DNA of 60,890 bases from Phycisphaerae bacterium (GTDB lineage Bacteria > Planctomycetota > Phycisphaerae > Phycisphaerales > SM1A02): contig JAEUIU010000087.1 in assembly GCA_016795065.1 (NCBI GenBank), forward strand, positions 1 through 60,890, read 5' to 3'. A model generated the notes under the pieces. It did not search any database. It had not been told where the DNA came from and worked only from the letters and a program-made list of their open reading frames with translations. Both the position numbers and the translations under genes were made by a program. Each line of letters starts with the position of its first letter. The first letter of the stretch is position 1. Of this stretch, positions 25,320-34,997 are shown piece by piece.

Positions 25320-26747
25320 ATGCGCGTTGCTCTCTCGCTCCTCACCGGTCTTCTCATCACCTCCTCCTTGTCGGCTGCCGGAACCTGGCAAGTCACCACG
25401 TCCTTACCGGTCTCGAAGGCCCAGAACTTCGCCGTGAAATGGAACGGATCGGTCTACGTCGTTGGCGGCGCCCCATGGCGCAACGGAAACGACTACGACG
25501 GTTCCGTCTTCAAGCTCCAGAACGGGGCGTGGGTTGAGGTTGAGCCGCTGACCGGCATGGGTCCGATTGTTGACCAGGTCGGCGGTGTCGACGACCTCAA
25601 TCGGGTCGTCGTCTTCGGCGGCCACGACTCCATGAACGGTGACATCGGCTCCGCCCGATCCTACACCCCGACGGATGGAACCGATGGCGAGATCAACGAG
25701 CCAATCAACCTCCCCTTCGATCGCGTCGCAACGGCGGTCGACAATCTGAATCGCGTCTATCGCATGGGCGGAGGTCCCGGCCCGATTGGTTTCAACTACG
25801 GCCATGTGCTCCGCTACACCGGCTCGACCGACTCGTGGGAACAACTTGCCTACCTGCCCTACACCCGAGCCTCGGTAGCGACGACCTACGACGGTCAAGG
25901 CCACATTTGGGGCTTCGGCGGATACACCTCGTTCGGACTTCCGCGCCTGTATGACACGATCCGCTACACCATCGCCACCAACACGTGGGAGTCGATCGGC
26001 GTCTCCTACCTGCCGGTGCAGACGAGCAATGCGAAGGCAGTACTCGGGGCCGATGGCAAGATCTATGTCATAGGTGGGCTGATCGGCTCGACCGCGACCG
26101 GAACGTCGACGGCATCGGTCTGGGTGCTCAACAACCCGGGCGGTGTCAATCCGGTCCCGGTCGTTGCCGGTCCGCCACTGAACATGGCCCGGCACGATTT
26201 CGCTGCTGTCCTTGGCGACGACAAGTTCATCTACGTGATCGGCGGCAGCTCGACCGTCGGCGATGCCAGCAAGAGTGTCGAGCGCCTCTATACCGGCGTG
26301 TGCCCATCGGTCGGGAGCCAGTCTCCATCAACGACGCTCGACGCCGGGGCCACCCTCACCCTGACCGCCGCCGCCGCGGGCGATGCGCCGCTCACCTTTC
26401 AGTGGAAGCGAAACGGCGTCGCCCTGGTCAACGGCCCGACCCCCAACGGCAGCACAATTGGCGGCGCCACGCTGACGACCCTGACCATCTCCAATATCGC
26501 CGCCGAAGACGCCGGGTCGTACACCTTCTCGGCGACCAACCCCTGCTCGACTGCCACCGGCGCCGCGATCTCCGTCACCGTGAACGCCTTCGAGCCAGCC
26601 GACTACAACCATGACGGCCACGTCAACGGCAGCGACCTGGCCCAGTTGCTCGGTGCTTGGGGCACCGCGAACGCGACCATCGACCTCAATGGGGACGGAA
26701 CCATCAACGGGGCGGACTTGGCGGTCCTGCTCGGAGCCTGGGGCTAA
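25320..26747 (+). CDS. Secreted Kelch-repeat / Ig-like protein with dockerin-type C-terminus
   Basis: The 475-residue protein has a signal peptide (MRVALSLLTGLLITSSLSAA). About six Kelch-like blades follow at about 25-320, with recurrent VYVVGG, VVVFGGHD, VYRMGGG, IWGFGGY, KIYVIGGL and FIYVIGGS strands forming a beta-propeller. An Ig-like domain comes next (about 330-420: AGATLTLTAAAAGDAPLTFQW to the SYTFSATN strand). It closes with two EF-hand-like repeats, DYNHDGHVNGSDLAQLLGAW and DLNGDGTINGADLAVLLGAW, each ending in Gly. These match the dockerin-like ends common in Phycisphaerae secreted proteins. It is probably exported or surface-displayed; the propeller ligand is unknown. The open frame starts at 25206; the ATG at 25320 places the signal peptide first. 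Confidence 0.85.
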   Translation: MRVALSLLTGLLITSSLSAAGTWQVTTSLPVSKAQNFAVKWNGSVYVVGGAPWRNGNDYDGSVFKLQNGAWVEVEPLTGMGPIVDQVGGVDDLNRVVVFGGHDSMNGDIGSARSYTPTDGTDGEINEPINLPFDRVATAVDNLNRVYRMGGGPGPIGFNYGHVLRYTGSTDSWEQLAYLPYTRASVATTYDGQGHIWGFGGYTSFGLPRLYDTIRYTIATNTWESIGVSYLPVQTSNAKAVLGADGKIYVIGGLIGSTATGTSTASVWVLNNPGGVNPVPVVAGPPLNMARHDFAAVLGDDKFIYVIGGSSTVGDASKSVERLYTGVCPSVGSQSPSTTLDAGATLTLTAAAAGDAPLTFQWKRNGVALVNGPTPNGSTIGGATLTTLTISNIAAEDAGSYTFSATNPCSTATGAAISVTVNAFEPADYNHDGHVNGSDLAQLLGAWGTANATIDLNGDGTINGADLAVLLGAWG

Positions 26748-26938
26748 TTCGATCGCGCCGGTAGGCGCCTTCCCGGGAGGCTGCTCCGCTCGAGGGTACG
26801 GCGCGATGCTCGCGTCCCCTCGAGGTGTCGCTGACTGTCACCTCTCGTCGACAAATTCGGGCTTTCCTGTTGCGCACCCTCGCCGCGTTGCGTGGAAGGG
26901 GTGAGCGCGTTCTGCGCTCTCCTCTTGAGGGACCCTTG

Positions 26939-29900
26939 ATGCGATTTCGACGATTTCGGGCGTGGATGGCGGCGGCCACCGCGATCTGGACGGCTGCAGT
27001 TGCCTTGGCCCAGATCACGCCCCCGACCGACTTCTACGTCCCCCCCGTCTTCTCCCGAGGGTGCAGCGACGCGTCGGACGGCGTCTCTTCTCCAACAGAC
27101 GCTCGACTCGACCTTCCGTCCGGCAAGGGCACGATTGAGTTCTGGCTCAAGGCAGAGTGGATGGGCGGCGACACGCGCAAGCCCCTGTACTTCGTGCTGG
27201 GAAACAACCGCTACGCGACCGACGCCCCGTTACCACTTCCGACCCCTGAGACGGGTGCGGGGGCAGCGGATGTGGTCGATCCCGCGTTCGACCCAGCCGC
27301 AACGGGGGCGGGTAAGCCCACGGATGGTCCGGCCCAGTTAGGACAGGGTGGAGGACAGGGGGGAGGCCAGGCTGGCGGGGCCGCTCGCCAGAACGACGTC
27401 GTCTACGCCCCGCGATACGCCATCTACCTCAGCGAGAACGCGATCTTTCTTCAGGTAGGACGGAAGCTCTGGCGGCAGCGGCTCACCCAGCCGGTGATTG
27501 AGAAGCTCGCCAACCATTCCCGAATCCACTTCGTCCTGGTGTTTGACAAGAACCTCCTGGTCTACGCCGACGGTGCGCAGTGCGCCAAACTCAACGGCGT
27601 CCCCCTCCCCAGCACCGCCGACGACCCACGATTGGGCCAGGCGGGCAACAACGGCGACCCCGCCCGAGGAGTGGGTGGAAGCGTGCTGGTGGGCGGCTCA
27701 CCGGTGCTCACCGAGCGCGACACGGTGGCGCTCTTCGAGCCGCAGGTGACACGGCCGCTGATGGACGTGCCGCTCTCGCTCAGCGAGGAAGTCCGTCCCC
27801 TGGACGGCTCGATCGGCGGCGTTCGCGTCTGGAGCCGCGCCTTCCCCACCAACTTCTTCGAAGGGACGCGCTCGGTGCTCGAGCAGCGCGGAGAGGAGGA
27901 CATCTTCCGGAGCCTTGAGTTCCCCTCGCCCCCCGGTTCCAACGACGCTCCGCGCCTCTCGGAACTGGTCGCCTACAGCTCGTTCGCGGAAAGCGACGCG
28001 GCGCGGCACGCCATCCTCATTCAGCACCCCGTTTCTGGGCGCTGGGTGAACGACCTCCGCACCGAAACCCACCCGTCGGACAAACCGCCGCCAGGGCTGG
28101 ACGACCCCTATGGCAACGTCGACGACTATCCGCTTATCTCGATCGTGCCATCGCTCAAGCCCGGGCACTTCTACGTCTATCAGGACTCGAGCCTCCTCGG
28201 CATCCTGATACCGGGTACGGCACCGAATACGTTTGAATTCACCCACGACGAAGGCGGCACACCGATGGGCTGCACCGTGCGCGTGCTGGAGAGCGGCAAG
28301 CTGGACGTGCGCCTGTCGGGTAGCGTTGCCTTCTTCGGGGGTGACAAGGACGGCAAGCCTGCGTCGCGGCTCACGCTGGTCCGTCCAAGCCTCAAGTGGT
28401 CGGGCCTTCCCTGCAACCCGTCATCAGGCTTCTTCACCCAAGGGTTCGTGAAGTACTACCGCACGGCCTACCAGGCATTCGACATTACCAAGATGGACCC
28501 GCTCCGCGCCTACCAGGGCGAGACGGGGACGGCCCAAGAGGTCTTCAAGGAGCCGACGTCCGAGGAGTACTTCCTCGACATGAACGCCGGCGGCACCGTC
28601 GTCGCCTTCGGATTCCGTTACGTCGGGATGGATCAGGGCAAGGCCCGCGCCACGGCGACGCTGACCACGGACTCAGCGCAGCTCAACCAGACGCTTTCGG
28701 TGAACGTCGGGACGAGTCTCGACATCGAGGCAGCCACCGGCCCGAACATGTCGGAGTCACTGAAGACGAAAAACGGCGGCGGGTCCGAGCACTTCACCCG
28801 CACCACCGAGTCGCTCTCGGTCGCGAGGTCCTTCAACAAGGACTTCATGATCACGGTCAACAAGTCGACCGCCCGCCTCAACCCGACGCTTGTCGAGGAC
28901 GTGGAGAAGCTCAGGGCCGCGCTGATGACCGACGGGCCGAACTTCCCCGCCTTGGAGAGCGAGTGCGAGTGGTTCATCGGCCGTTGGGGCACGCACTACT
29001 CCATTGCCACCACCTTCGGCGGCATGTTGATCTCCACGCGCACCGTGAAGGAGGAGGACATCCGGGCCTGCACCGAGAGCTCACTCTCTTTGGAAGCGAA
29101 CCTGAGGCTTGGCTTTGCCGAGAAAACCAGCATGAACGTCGGCCTCGAAGGGGTCGCTTCGGCCACCGTCGACACGAGCCTCAAGGTCATGGCCGGAGTG
29201 GAAGGCGGCATGGAAACCACCTCCAAGGAGATGGCCGAGCGCCTGACCAGCACGACCGAAAGCGAACTCACCACGCTTCCCGCGGGCCAGACCCTCGGGT
29301 CGGCGTCGAGTGAACCAGGATCACACGGCTACCCGCACCCGGTCCCCATCTTCTTCGATCTCCGACCGATCTCCGAACTCCTCTCCCCCGTCTACTTCGA
29401 CGACCCCGTGATCTACCACGCCGTCCGCGAGACGCTGCGACGCAAGACCAAGGAGTACATCGCCTCGCGCACGCCCAAGATGACCCCGGGTGTCGAGCAG
29501 CTCGATTGGTCCGCCAGCACGAACGCCAAGACGGTGAGCATCAGACTTGTTTCCTTCTGGCACCCCAAGCTCGACCTGAAGGCAGTGGTGTCGGCTTTGC
29601 TTGCCACGGAAGACGGGCAGCCGTGCACCATTGCCCCGACGTCAAACTCGGTCGGGTCGTTTTCGCGGGAGATTCTTGATGGGTCGCGTCGCCCATCCCA
29701 ACACACAGACTTCTTCGATCCGATGGTGAAGAAGGACGGGTGGGTCAGTTACGACATCGTCGGGCCGACGGACTCGCTGAGCGAGAAGTACGGCGCCAAC
29801 GGCAGTCATCGATACGCGCTCGATGACCTCCATCTCCTCATCGTTCTGAATGCACAGAACGACAACGGCTCGATGGGATCGCGCCCCCTCTCCGAGATGA

Positions 29901-30505
29901 AGCGTTCCCTCGCCGCGGGCCGTTACGACCTTCGCATTCAACCGACGGAGGACTGGTACGCGGATGTCGAGATCCAGGTGAAGGACCTCCCAGGCAAGCT
30001 CTTCAAGCGCCCCCGCGAGAGCGTTGAGAAACTCACCGCGTATCGGGAGTACACCGAAGCCAAGGCGGCCGTTCCGCTGACAGGGCGTGAGATCTACAGG
30101 AAGGTCATTCCTGTTCCGGCCTTTGGCAAGCCGAGCGAGACACCCGTGGCCAGCTCGCCGGATCAACCGGCTCCGACGGGACCGGGCTCGCGGGAGCAAA
30201 GGCCGCGTTCACCCGAGGAGGCTGCCCAACGACGTCCCGCCGTGTCGAGCGTTGCAGACGACGGAACGGTCACGATCGATTGGAAGGACCAGGAAGGCGT
30301 CGAGACGTACGTGATCCTTCGGACCCCTTATCCGGGCTCAGGCAACCCGGAAGGACAGAAGCCTCGCATGACGCGATTCACCGCGTCGAATCCGCCCTTC
30401 AGCGACAAGCCGCCTGCCGGCAAATGGATCTACCGCGTGTTCCCGGAGGGCGGGCGCATCGGGCCTGACGAGGTCATCGGGGTCGCCATCGTCACCGTTC
30501 CGTGA
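26939..30505 (+). CDS. Secreted LamG-MACPF (perforin-like) protein
   Basis: The 1188-residue protein has a signal peptide (AWMAAATAIWTAAVALAQ). Residues about 55-305 form a LamG/concanavalin-type domain (KGTIEFWLKAEW, later GSIGGVRVWSRAF) interrupted by a Gly-rich loop near 105-150. Residues about 500-890 form a membrane-attack-complex/perforin domain with the diagnostic signature WGTHYSIATTFGG at 683-695, and flanking Ser/Thr-rich segments that could become transmembrane hairpins. A beta region follows, then a Pro-rich linker (1075-1110) and a final fibronectin-like segment. MACPF proteins oligomerise into pores in target membranes. GAGG nine bases before the ATG supports the start. It is the first of three closely spaced genes for secreted proteins. 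Targets and activity are unknown. Confidence 0.88.
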   Translation: MRFRRFRAWMAAATAIWTAAVALAQITPPTDFYVPPVFSRGCSDASDGVSSPTDARLDLPSGKGTIEFWLKAEWMGGDTRKPLYFVLGNNRYATDAPLPLPTPETGAGAADVVDPAFDPAATGAGKPTDGPAQLGQGGGQGGGQAGGAARQNDVVYAPRYAIYLSENAIFLQVGRKLWRQRLTQPVIEKLANHSRIHFVLVFDKNLLVYADGAQCAKLNGVPLPSTADDPRLGQAGNNGDPARGVGGSVLVGGSPVLTERDTVALFEPQVTRPLMDVPLSLSEEVRPLDGSIGGVRVWSRAFPTNFFEGTRSVLEQRGEEDIFRSLEFPSPPGSNDAPRLSELVAYSSFAESDAARHAILIQHPVSGRWVNDLRTETHPSDKPPPGLDDPYGNVDDYPLISIVPSLKPGHFYVYQDSSLLGILIPGTAPNTFEFTHDEGGTPMGCTVRVLESGKLDVRLSGSVAFFGGDKDGKPASRLTLVRPSLKWSGLPCNPSSGFFTQGFVKYYRTAYQAFDITKMDPLRAYQGETGTAQEVFKEPTSEEYFLDMNAGGTVVAFGFRYVGMDQGKARATATLTTDSAQLNQTLSVNVGTSLDIEAATGPNMSESLKTKNGGGSEHFTRTTESLSVARSFNKDFMITVNKSTARLNPTLVEDVEKLRAALMTDGPNFPALESECEWFIGRWGTHYSIATTFGGMLISTRTVKEEDIRACTESSLSLEANLRLGFAEKTSMNVGLEGVASATVDTSLKVMAGVEGGMETTSKEMAERLTSTTESELTTLPAGQTLGSASSEPGSHGYPHPVPIFFDLRPISELLSPVYFDDPVIYHAVRETLRRKTKEYIASRTPKMTPGVEQLDWSASTNAKTVSIRLVSFWHPKLDLKAVVSALLATEDGQPCTIAPTSNSVGSFSREILDGSRRPSQHTDFFDPMVKKDGWVSYDIVGPTDSLSEKYGANGSHRYALDDLHLLIVLNAQNDNGSMGSRPLSEMKRSLAAGRYDLRIQPTEDWYADVEIQVKDLPGKLFKRPRESVEKLTAYREYTEAKAAVPLTGREIYRKVIPVPAFGKPSETPVASSPDQPAPTGPGSREQRPRSPEEAAQRRPAVSSVADDGTVTIDWKDQEGVETYVILRTPYPGSGNPEGQKPRMTRFTASNPPFSDKPPAGKWIYRVFPEGGRIGPDEVIGVAIVTVP

Positions 30506-30530
30506 GCGACCTCGCAGCAAGGACATCCCC

Positions 30531-32318
30531 ATGGCATCCCGCACAACCACGTTCTTCCTGACCGCCTTGATGGGTGTCGCCTTCGTCGCCCCCATGGCCT
30601 CTGCTGACGACGAGCAGCTCAAGCGCAGTCTCGCCCAACTTGGCGTCGGGCATTCCGAACTGGGCGCCATCTCCAGACTGCAAGGCATCTTCCTCAATCA
30701 GCTCGCCGACCTCCGTCTTGCAGACCGCGGGACCTCGGAAGTGAATTGGAAGGTGCGGGTCGGCATTTCCGAGCCGGCGCCGGGGAGGGCCGATCCCCGC
30801 AATGCCGAAATCCTCTCGGTCGTGCAGGCCATCGAGTCGTTCAACAAGGGACGCCATCCGGAAGGCGGCGCCAACCTCGCGGTGCAGTACAAGATCCTGA
30901 CGCCGGAATTGCACGACTCCCTTGTCAGCAAGGCGAAGGCCGAGATCGAGGCGGCCCGCCAGGCGGGTCGCGAGCCCAGCTCCTCGGCCCTGAAGGACGC
31001 GGCGCTCGAGGGAAAGTACGTCACCGTCTACGTCGACAAGAAGGTCGCGGCGAACGACGCTGCCGCCGCACGGCTCATCGGCGAGCTCGCCCAACACGTG
31101 CAAAGCCGGTTGCCTGCGGAAGGGACGTCGCTGCAGCCTCTCAGCGATCGGCGCGTCGCCGAAGGCTCGAGGCTGTTCCTCTCCTACGGCGTTCATACGG
31201 GAGCGGACCTGTACCAGGTACCGCGGGAATGGGCTGCGAAGAACGGGGAGTGGCTTCAGGCCAACCGAGCGTTCTGTTCCCAGAGTAACGGCGAGTGGTT
31301 TGTCGACGACAACAAGGCTCGCCGATTGGGCGGCATGTCGGTGCCGCCATGGAAGGAGCGCGGTGAGTACCTGATCCGCGCGACGGCGACGGTGACGGTG
31401 AATCCGCAAGCAGCGACGCCCCGCGTGCGGGACCTCCTCCCGGTCTCCCGTGCTTCCACCTCGTCGCAGGTCGACGTGCAGCGCACGGTGAGGGACGTGC
31501 TTCAGTCCCGCGCTGCACCGAACGTGGCCTCGGGCGGCGCGCGACCCTACATCCAACGCATACCGGCGCCTCCGGGGCAGGCCAGTCCCCCGTCGCAACC
31601 GGAACAGCCTCGCGCCGCCCAACCCTCGTCCGCGCCGGAGAGGGTCGATCCTTCCTCGAGAGAGCGCCGCTTCGGCCTGCTTCCGTCGGCCATCATCGAG
31701 CGTGCCGAGCAGACCTTGGCAGAGGGTCGGCGGCGGCTTGACCAGATGCGCCAGAACCAGGTGGCGCGCAGCACCGGGCCTTCGGCCGAGCGTCCCCCGG
31801 AACGCTTCGTCCCCGAGATCGAGGACCCCGATCAGATTCGCCATCGCCAAGCCTCCCTGGATCGTGCCGTCGAGCGAGCGGACGCCCTCGAGCGTCTCTA
31901 CCGATCACAGCTTTCAGAGGCTGCCGAGACGCGAGCTCAACACGAATGGCAGATCAAGGAGAGCGTCCAGCGGATGGCCTCCAACGCCCTGCTCTCGGTC
32001 GGGCTGGAGCGGTACACCATGATCGCCCGCGGCGAGATCGTCCCGCGTGCCGGCGTCGCACCCGTCGAGCCCACCCCGGCCGAGCGGGGACGACTCAGCG
32101 CTGTGGAGTCTGTCTCCAGGGACGCCGAGAACCGCGCCCGGGAGACGGCGGCGCGACGCGAGCTTGATCGGCGGATCGCAGGGTTGGAGTCGCGTGCGAA
32201 GGCGGCCGAACGGGCGACGCAAGCCGCGAAGCAGAAAGCGGCCGTGCAGTTCACCAGCGTCAAGCGCGTCCGCCCAAACGCTCCACTGCCGGCTCCGCCA
32301 AAGCCGGTTCGGCGGTGA
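30531..32318 (+). CDS. Secreted protein with coiled-coil C-terminus, unknown
   Basis: The 595-residue protein has a signal peptide (MASRTTTFFLTALMGVAFVA, cleavage near ASA-DD). Residues 26-320 look folded, with VNWKVRVGISEP and SRLFLSYGVHTGADLYQVPR. Residues 330-420 are Pro/Ser/Arg-rich linker. Residues 440-580 are long charged helices (RQASLDRAVERADALERLYR; RRELDRRIAGLESRAKAAER) likely to form a coiled coil. I do not recognise the family. It begins 25 bases after the MACPF gene, with AAGGA eight bases before its ATG, so the two are almost certainly cotranscribed; an accessory, binding or assembly role for the MACPF protein is a reasonable guess only. Confidence 0.8.
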   Translation: MASRTTTFFLTALMGVAFVAPMASADDEQLKRSLAQLGVGHSELGAISRLQGIFLNQLADLRLADRGTSEVNWKVRVGISEPAPGRADPRNAEILSVVQAIESFNKGRHPEGGANLAVQYKILTPELHDSLVSKAKAEIEAARQAGREPSSSALKDAALEGKYVTVYVDKKVAANDAAAARLIGELAQHVQSRLPAEGTSLQPLSDRRVAEGSRLFLSYGVHTGADLYQVPREWAAKNGEWLQANRAFCSQSNGEWFVDDNKARRLGGMSVPPWKERGEYLIRATATVTVNPQAATPRVRDLLPVSRASTSSQVDVQRTVRDVLQSRAAPNVASGGARPYIQRIPAPPGQASPPSQPEQPRAAQPSSAPERVDPSSRERRFGLLPSAIIERAEQTLAEGRRRLDQMRQNQVARSTGPSAERPPERFVPEIEDPDQIRHRQASLDRAVERADALERLYRSQLSEAAETRAQHEWQIKESVQRMASNALLSVGLERYTMIARGEIVPRAGVAPVEPTPAERGRLSAVESVSRDAENRARETAARRELDRRIAGLESRAKAAERATQAAKQKAAVQFTSVKRVRPNAPLPAPPKPVRR

Positions 32319-32391
32319 GCGCCAGTCGTCTCCCGTGGCCTGTCGCATTCTCCCGCCCTCTGACGCTCACCAGACTCCCGGAGTTCTACCC

Positions 32392-34023
32392 GTGCTTCAC
32401 CCTCTTGCATGCGCCCTTCTGATCGGCTCGCTCGCCGCGACGGCACCTGCCCATGCACACCCGCAGGCTCCGACCGCCCCGAACGGTACGAAGGCAGCGC
32501 CGACGCAGCCGCCGACGCCCCTCGCCTTTGACGGCGCGGGAACGCTGCAGTACGCCGGCACCCCGGAGTTTCAGATGCTCCAGGGCGGCATGATCGATCT
32601 GCACTTTCGGGCGGGATGGGATCGCGGCGGGAAGAACACATCGCTCCCCGTGGCGGTCGACCGATGCCTCGTTGCGTGTACCGGTGGCGTCGACAAGACC
32701 CGCTACGCGGTGTACGTCCTCGGAGACATGTCCGGCCTGGCGATCTGGAACGGCGTGACGTGGGCAGAGGTCGCCGTGCCCCTGCAGACCGATCGGTGGC
32801 ACCACCTCGCCGTCCTCTTCTCGCCAAGCCGCACTGCGTTCGTCCTGGACGGCGTGCCAGCGGGCGTCGTCCCGGTCGGGCCCGGAAGCCCGCTCTCCAA
32901 GGAGCCGCTCGACTTCTTCGTTGGGTCCAATGGGCATGGTCGCAGCAATTTCTACGGCGAGATGGCCAACCTCCGAGTCTGGCGCACGCCTCTTCCGGTT
33001 CACGAGATCGCTGCCGCCGCCACCTACACGCTTCCGGTCCGTCCCGACATCGCCTGGTGCTTGAGCGCCTACGCCGACTGGTCGGCGGGCCAGCAGACGA
33101 TGAAGACATTGTCGGGGAATGGACTGGCGGACAACATTGCCCAAGCCAAGAACGAGGCCCCGTGGATGAGCAACGTCTCCTGGACGCTCAAACTCGAGGA
33201 CGCCGCGACCCGAGCCGTTGAGAACGAAGCGCTCATCATCGCCTATGCCACTCGGGCCGACGGCTACAGCCTGGCCGGTGCCGCCGCGGAAGAGACGTCG
33301 CTCGCATCCCCGTGGTGGAAGAACCTGGGCCTGGTCTACCCGATGCTCCTCGTCCCCGCGACGGCGAGCAATCTGCGCCCCATGGGTCTGTCACCGGGGC
33401 AGTGCGCGTTGCTGACGCCCGAGGGCAAGGTGGTGCGCGTCTTCATGCCCATCAGTCCCGAGTTCGTGGATTACGTCATCGACTCCACGGTTCGGGCCCT
33501 GGAGGTGAGCACCTCGCCCGCCGAGGCGGACGTGGCGTATACGCTGGCCCAGCAGGCCGAGTGGCGAGAGAACGCGAACCTGGTCGAGGGCCTCACGAAG
33601 TTCGCGGCACGGAAGGACCTCCCACCCATCACCCAACTCGGCGTCGACTACGGGTTGAGCCTGTCGCAGATTCGGAGCCTCTCCGCTTCGTTCCGGACGG
33701 GCAAGCCATTTCAGAAGGGGAAGGACCTGGTCCCGTTCTCAGAGGCCCAGGACCTTTATCGGGAGCGTTCCCTGCTGCTTCTCGGAAGCCTCCACCGCGA
33801 TCTCGAGCCCGCGCCGGACCTGGTCGACTACGCCCATCTCGTCTGGGAAGCCTCGCGCGAAGCGCCGGCGTTCCTTGCCGAAGCCAATGCCTACAACTTC
33901 ATCGTTCCGCTGACCGCTCTCGATCCGATCCTCGCCGTGTCGGTGGCCTCTGCTGCGCCGGCTCCTTCGTCCGTGTCGGACGCTCCGCCGTCCTCGGCAT
34001 CAGCGAAGGACACCGCCCGCTGA
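32392..34023 (+). CDS. Secreted LamG-domain protein of the MACPF operon
   Basis: The start is GTG at 32392 with GGAG eight bases upstream; the open frame from 32047 overlaps the preceding gene and is rejected. The 543-residue product has a signal peptide (LHPLACALLIGSLAATAPAHA), a LamG-like domain at about 40-215 (GGMIDLHFRAGWDRGG, DRWHHLAVLFSPSRTAFVLD, GEMANLRVWRTPL) and an unrecognised C-terminal half containing helical segments (AYTLAQQAEWRENANLVEGL). It resembles the N-terminal domain of the MACPF protein two genes upstream, suggesting that both recognise similar ligands, perhaps glycans. It ends in an Ala/Pro/Ser-rich tail. Confidence 0.8.
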   Translation: MLHPLACALLIGSLAATAPAHAHPQAPTAPNGTKAAPTQPPTPLAFDGAGTLQYAGTPEFQMLQGGMIDLHFRAGWDRGGKNTSLPVAVDRCLVACTGGVDKTRYAVYVLGDMSGLAIWNGVTWAEVAVPLQTDRWHHLAVLFSPSRTAFVLDGVPAGVVPVGPGSPLSKEPLDFFVGSNGHGRSNFYGEMANLRVWRTPLPVHEIAAAATYTLPVRPDIAWCLSAYADWSAGQQTMKTLSGNGLADNIAQAKNEAPWMSNVSWTLKLEDAATRAVENEALIIAYATRADGYSLAGAAAEETSLASPWWKNLGLVYPMLLVPATASNLRPMGLSPGQCALLTPEGKVVRVFMPISPEFVDYVIDSTVRALEVSTSPAEADVAYTLAQQAEWRENANLVEGLTKFAARKDLPPITQLGVDYGLSLSQIRSLSASFRTGKPFQKGKDLVPFSEAQDLYRERSLLLLGSLHRDLEPAPDLVDYAHLVWEASREAPAFLAEANAYNFIVPLTALDPILAVSVASAAPAPSSVSDAPPSSASAKDTAR

Positions 34024-34237
34024 GCGCTCCGCCCATCGACGTCTTGGATTGATGAGGGTTGTTCGGGGATTTCCGAGCGCACGTGCTTCTGAGTGGGACG
34101 CCTCGATCGACGCCTTCCGGCGTTGCCGATGCGACATTCGTGCATCACGTCATCCTGCACCTGCACTTCCCGATGGATTCGGCCCCGCTCTCTCAATGCC
34201 GAGCGTGTGAGAGCCGTGCGACCGCTGGGAGACCATC

Positions 34238-34993
34238 GTGCCAACATCGATTCGCTGCCTTCGACCGGCCGCTGCTGCCTTGTTTCTCGCCCCCGCCGCT
34301 TCGGGCGCCGTGCTCACCTTCGACAACGTGTCGCCTTGGCATGTGGTGATGAATGACACTGGCTCCCACGTCGAGAGTGGAGTGCGCTTCACGCCGACCT
34401 CCGGGAACGCCAACGGACACATCGTCGCCGGTCTCTACCAGCCCGATGGCAACCCGCAAGGGAATCAGGCGATGGCGAACAACGGGACGCCGAACCTGGT
34501 CTGCGCGAACTGGGTGAACCTCCATGTCGATGCCGCGAGCGGTGCGAGCTTCGACCTCACCAGCCTCCAGATCGGCGGCACGTCGAACCCCGAGGAGGCC
34601 CAAGCGTGGATGTGGGCAGGAGCGGTGACGTTCGTGGGCCATCGAGCCAACGGCGGCCAGGATCTTGTCCACACGTTCGAGATGTCCTCGGAGTGGGAAC
34701 TCACCACCGTCACGCTCAACTGGACGGACCTTGCCTCCGTCGATTTCCTTCCTGCGTTCGATGAGGAGAACGGCAGCGGCCCCAACTCCTACGAGTTCAC
34801 GCTCGACTCGCTCGTGGTCACGGTCCACGAAGCACCCGTGACAGGCGACTTCGACGGCAACGGCTCGGTGGACGGCGCCGATCTCGCTGCGCTCCTCGGT
34901 GCGTGGGGCACGGCGAACGCGACGATTGACCTGACCGGCGACGGCGTTGTGAATGGCGCCGACCTCGCGGTCTTGCTGGGCCTCTGGGGGTAA
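34238..34993 (+). CDS. Secreted protein with dockerin-type C-terminus
   Basis: The start is GTG at 34238, supported by GGAG six bases upstream. The 251-residue protein has a signal peptide (MPTSIRCLRPAAAALFLAPA) and a beta-rich middle (residues 25-200) with PEP-like exosortase-family features absent. It closes with two EF-hand-like repeats, DFDGNGSVDGADLAALLGAW and DLTGDGVVNGADLAVLLGLW, each followed by Gly. The middle domain (SYEFTLDSLVVTVHEAPV near its end) is not recognised; it may be a carbohydrate-binding or matrix protein. The next gene begins five bases after its stop, so the two form an operon. Confidence 0.78.
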   Translation: MPTSIRCLRPAAAALFLAPAASGAVLTFDNVSPWHVVMNDTGSHVESGVRFTPTSGNANGHIVAGLYQPDGNPQGNQAMANNGTPNLVCANWVNLHVDAASGASFDLTSLQIGGTSNPEEAQAWMWAGAVTFVGHRANGGQDLVHTFEMSSEWELTTVTLNWTDLASVDFLPAFDEENGSGPNSYEFTLDSLVVTVHEAPVTGDFDGNGSVDGADLAALLGAWGTANATIDLTGDGVVNGADLAVLLGLWG

Positions 34994-34997
34994 TCCG

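Noticed and set aside
30492..31850. 452-codon minus-strand open frame
   Set aside because: Antisense to a gene with signal peptide and ribosome site; no recognisable domain.
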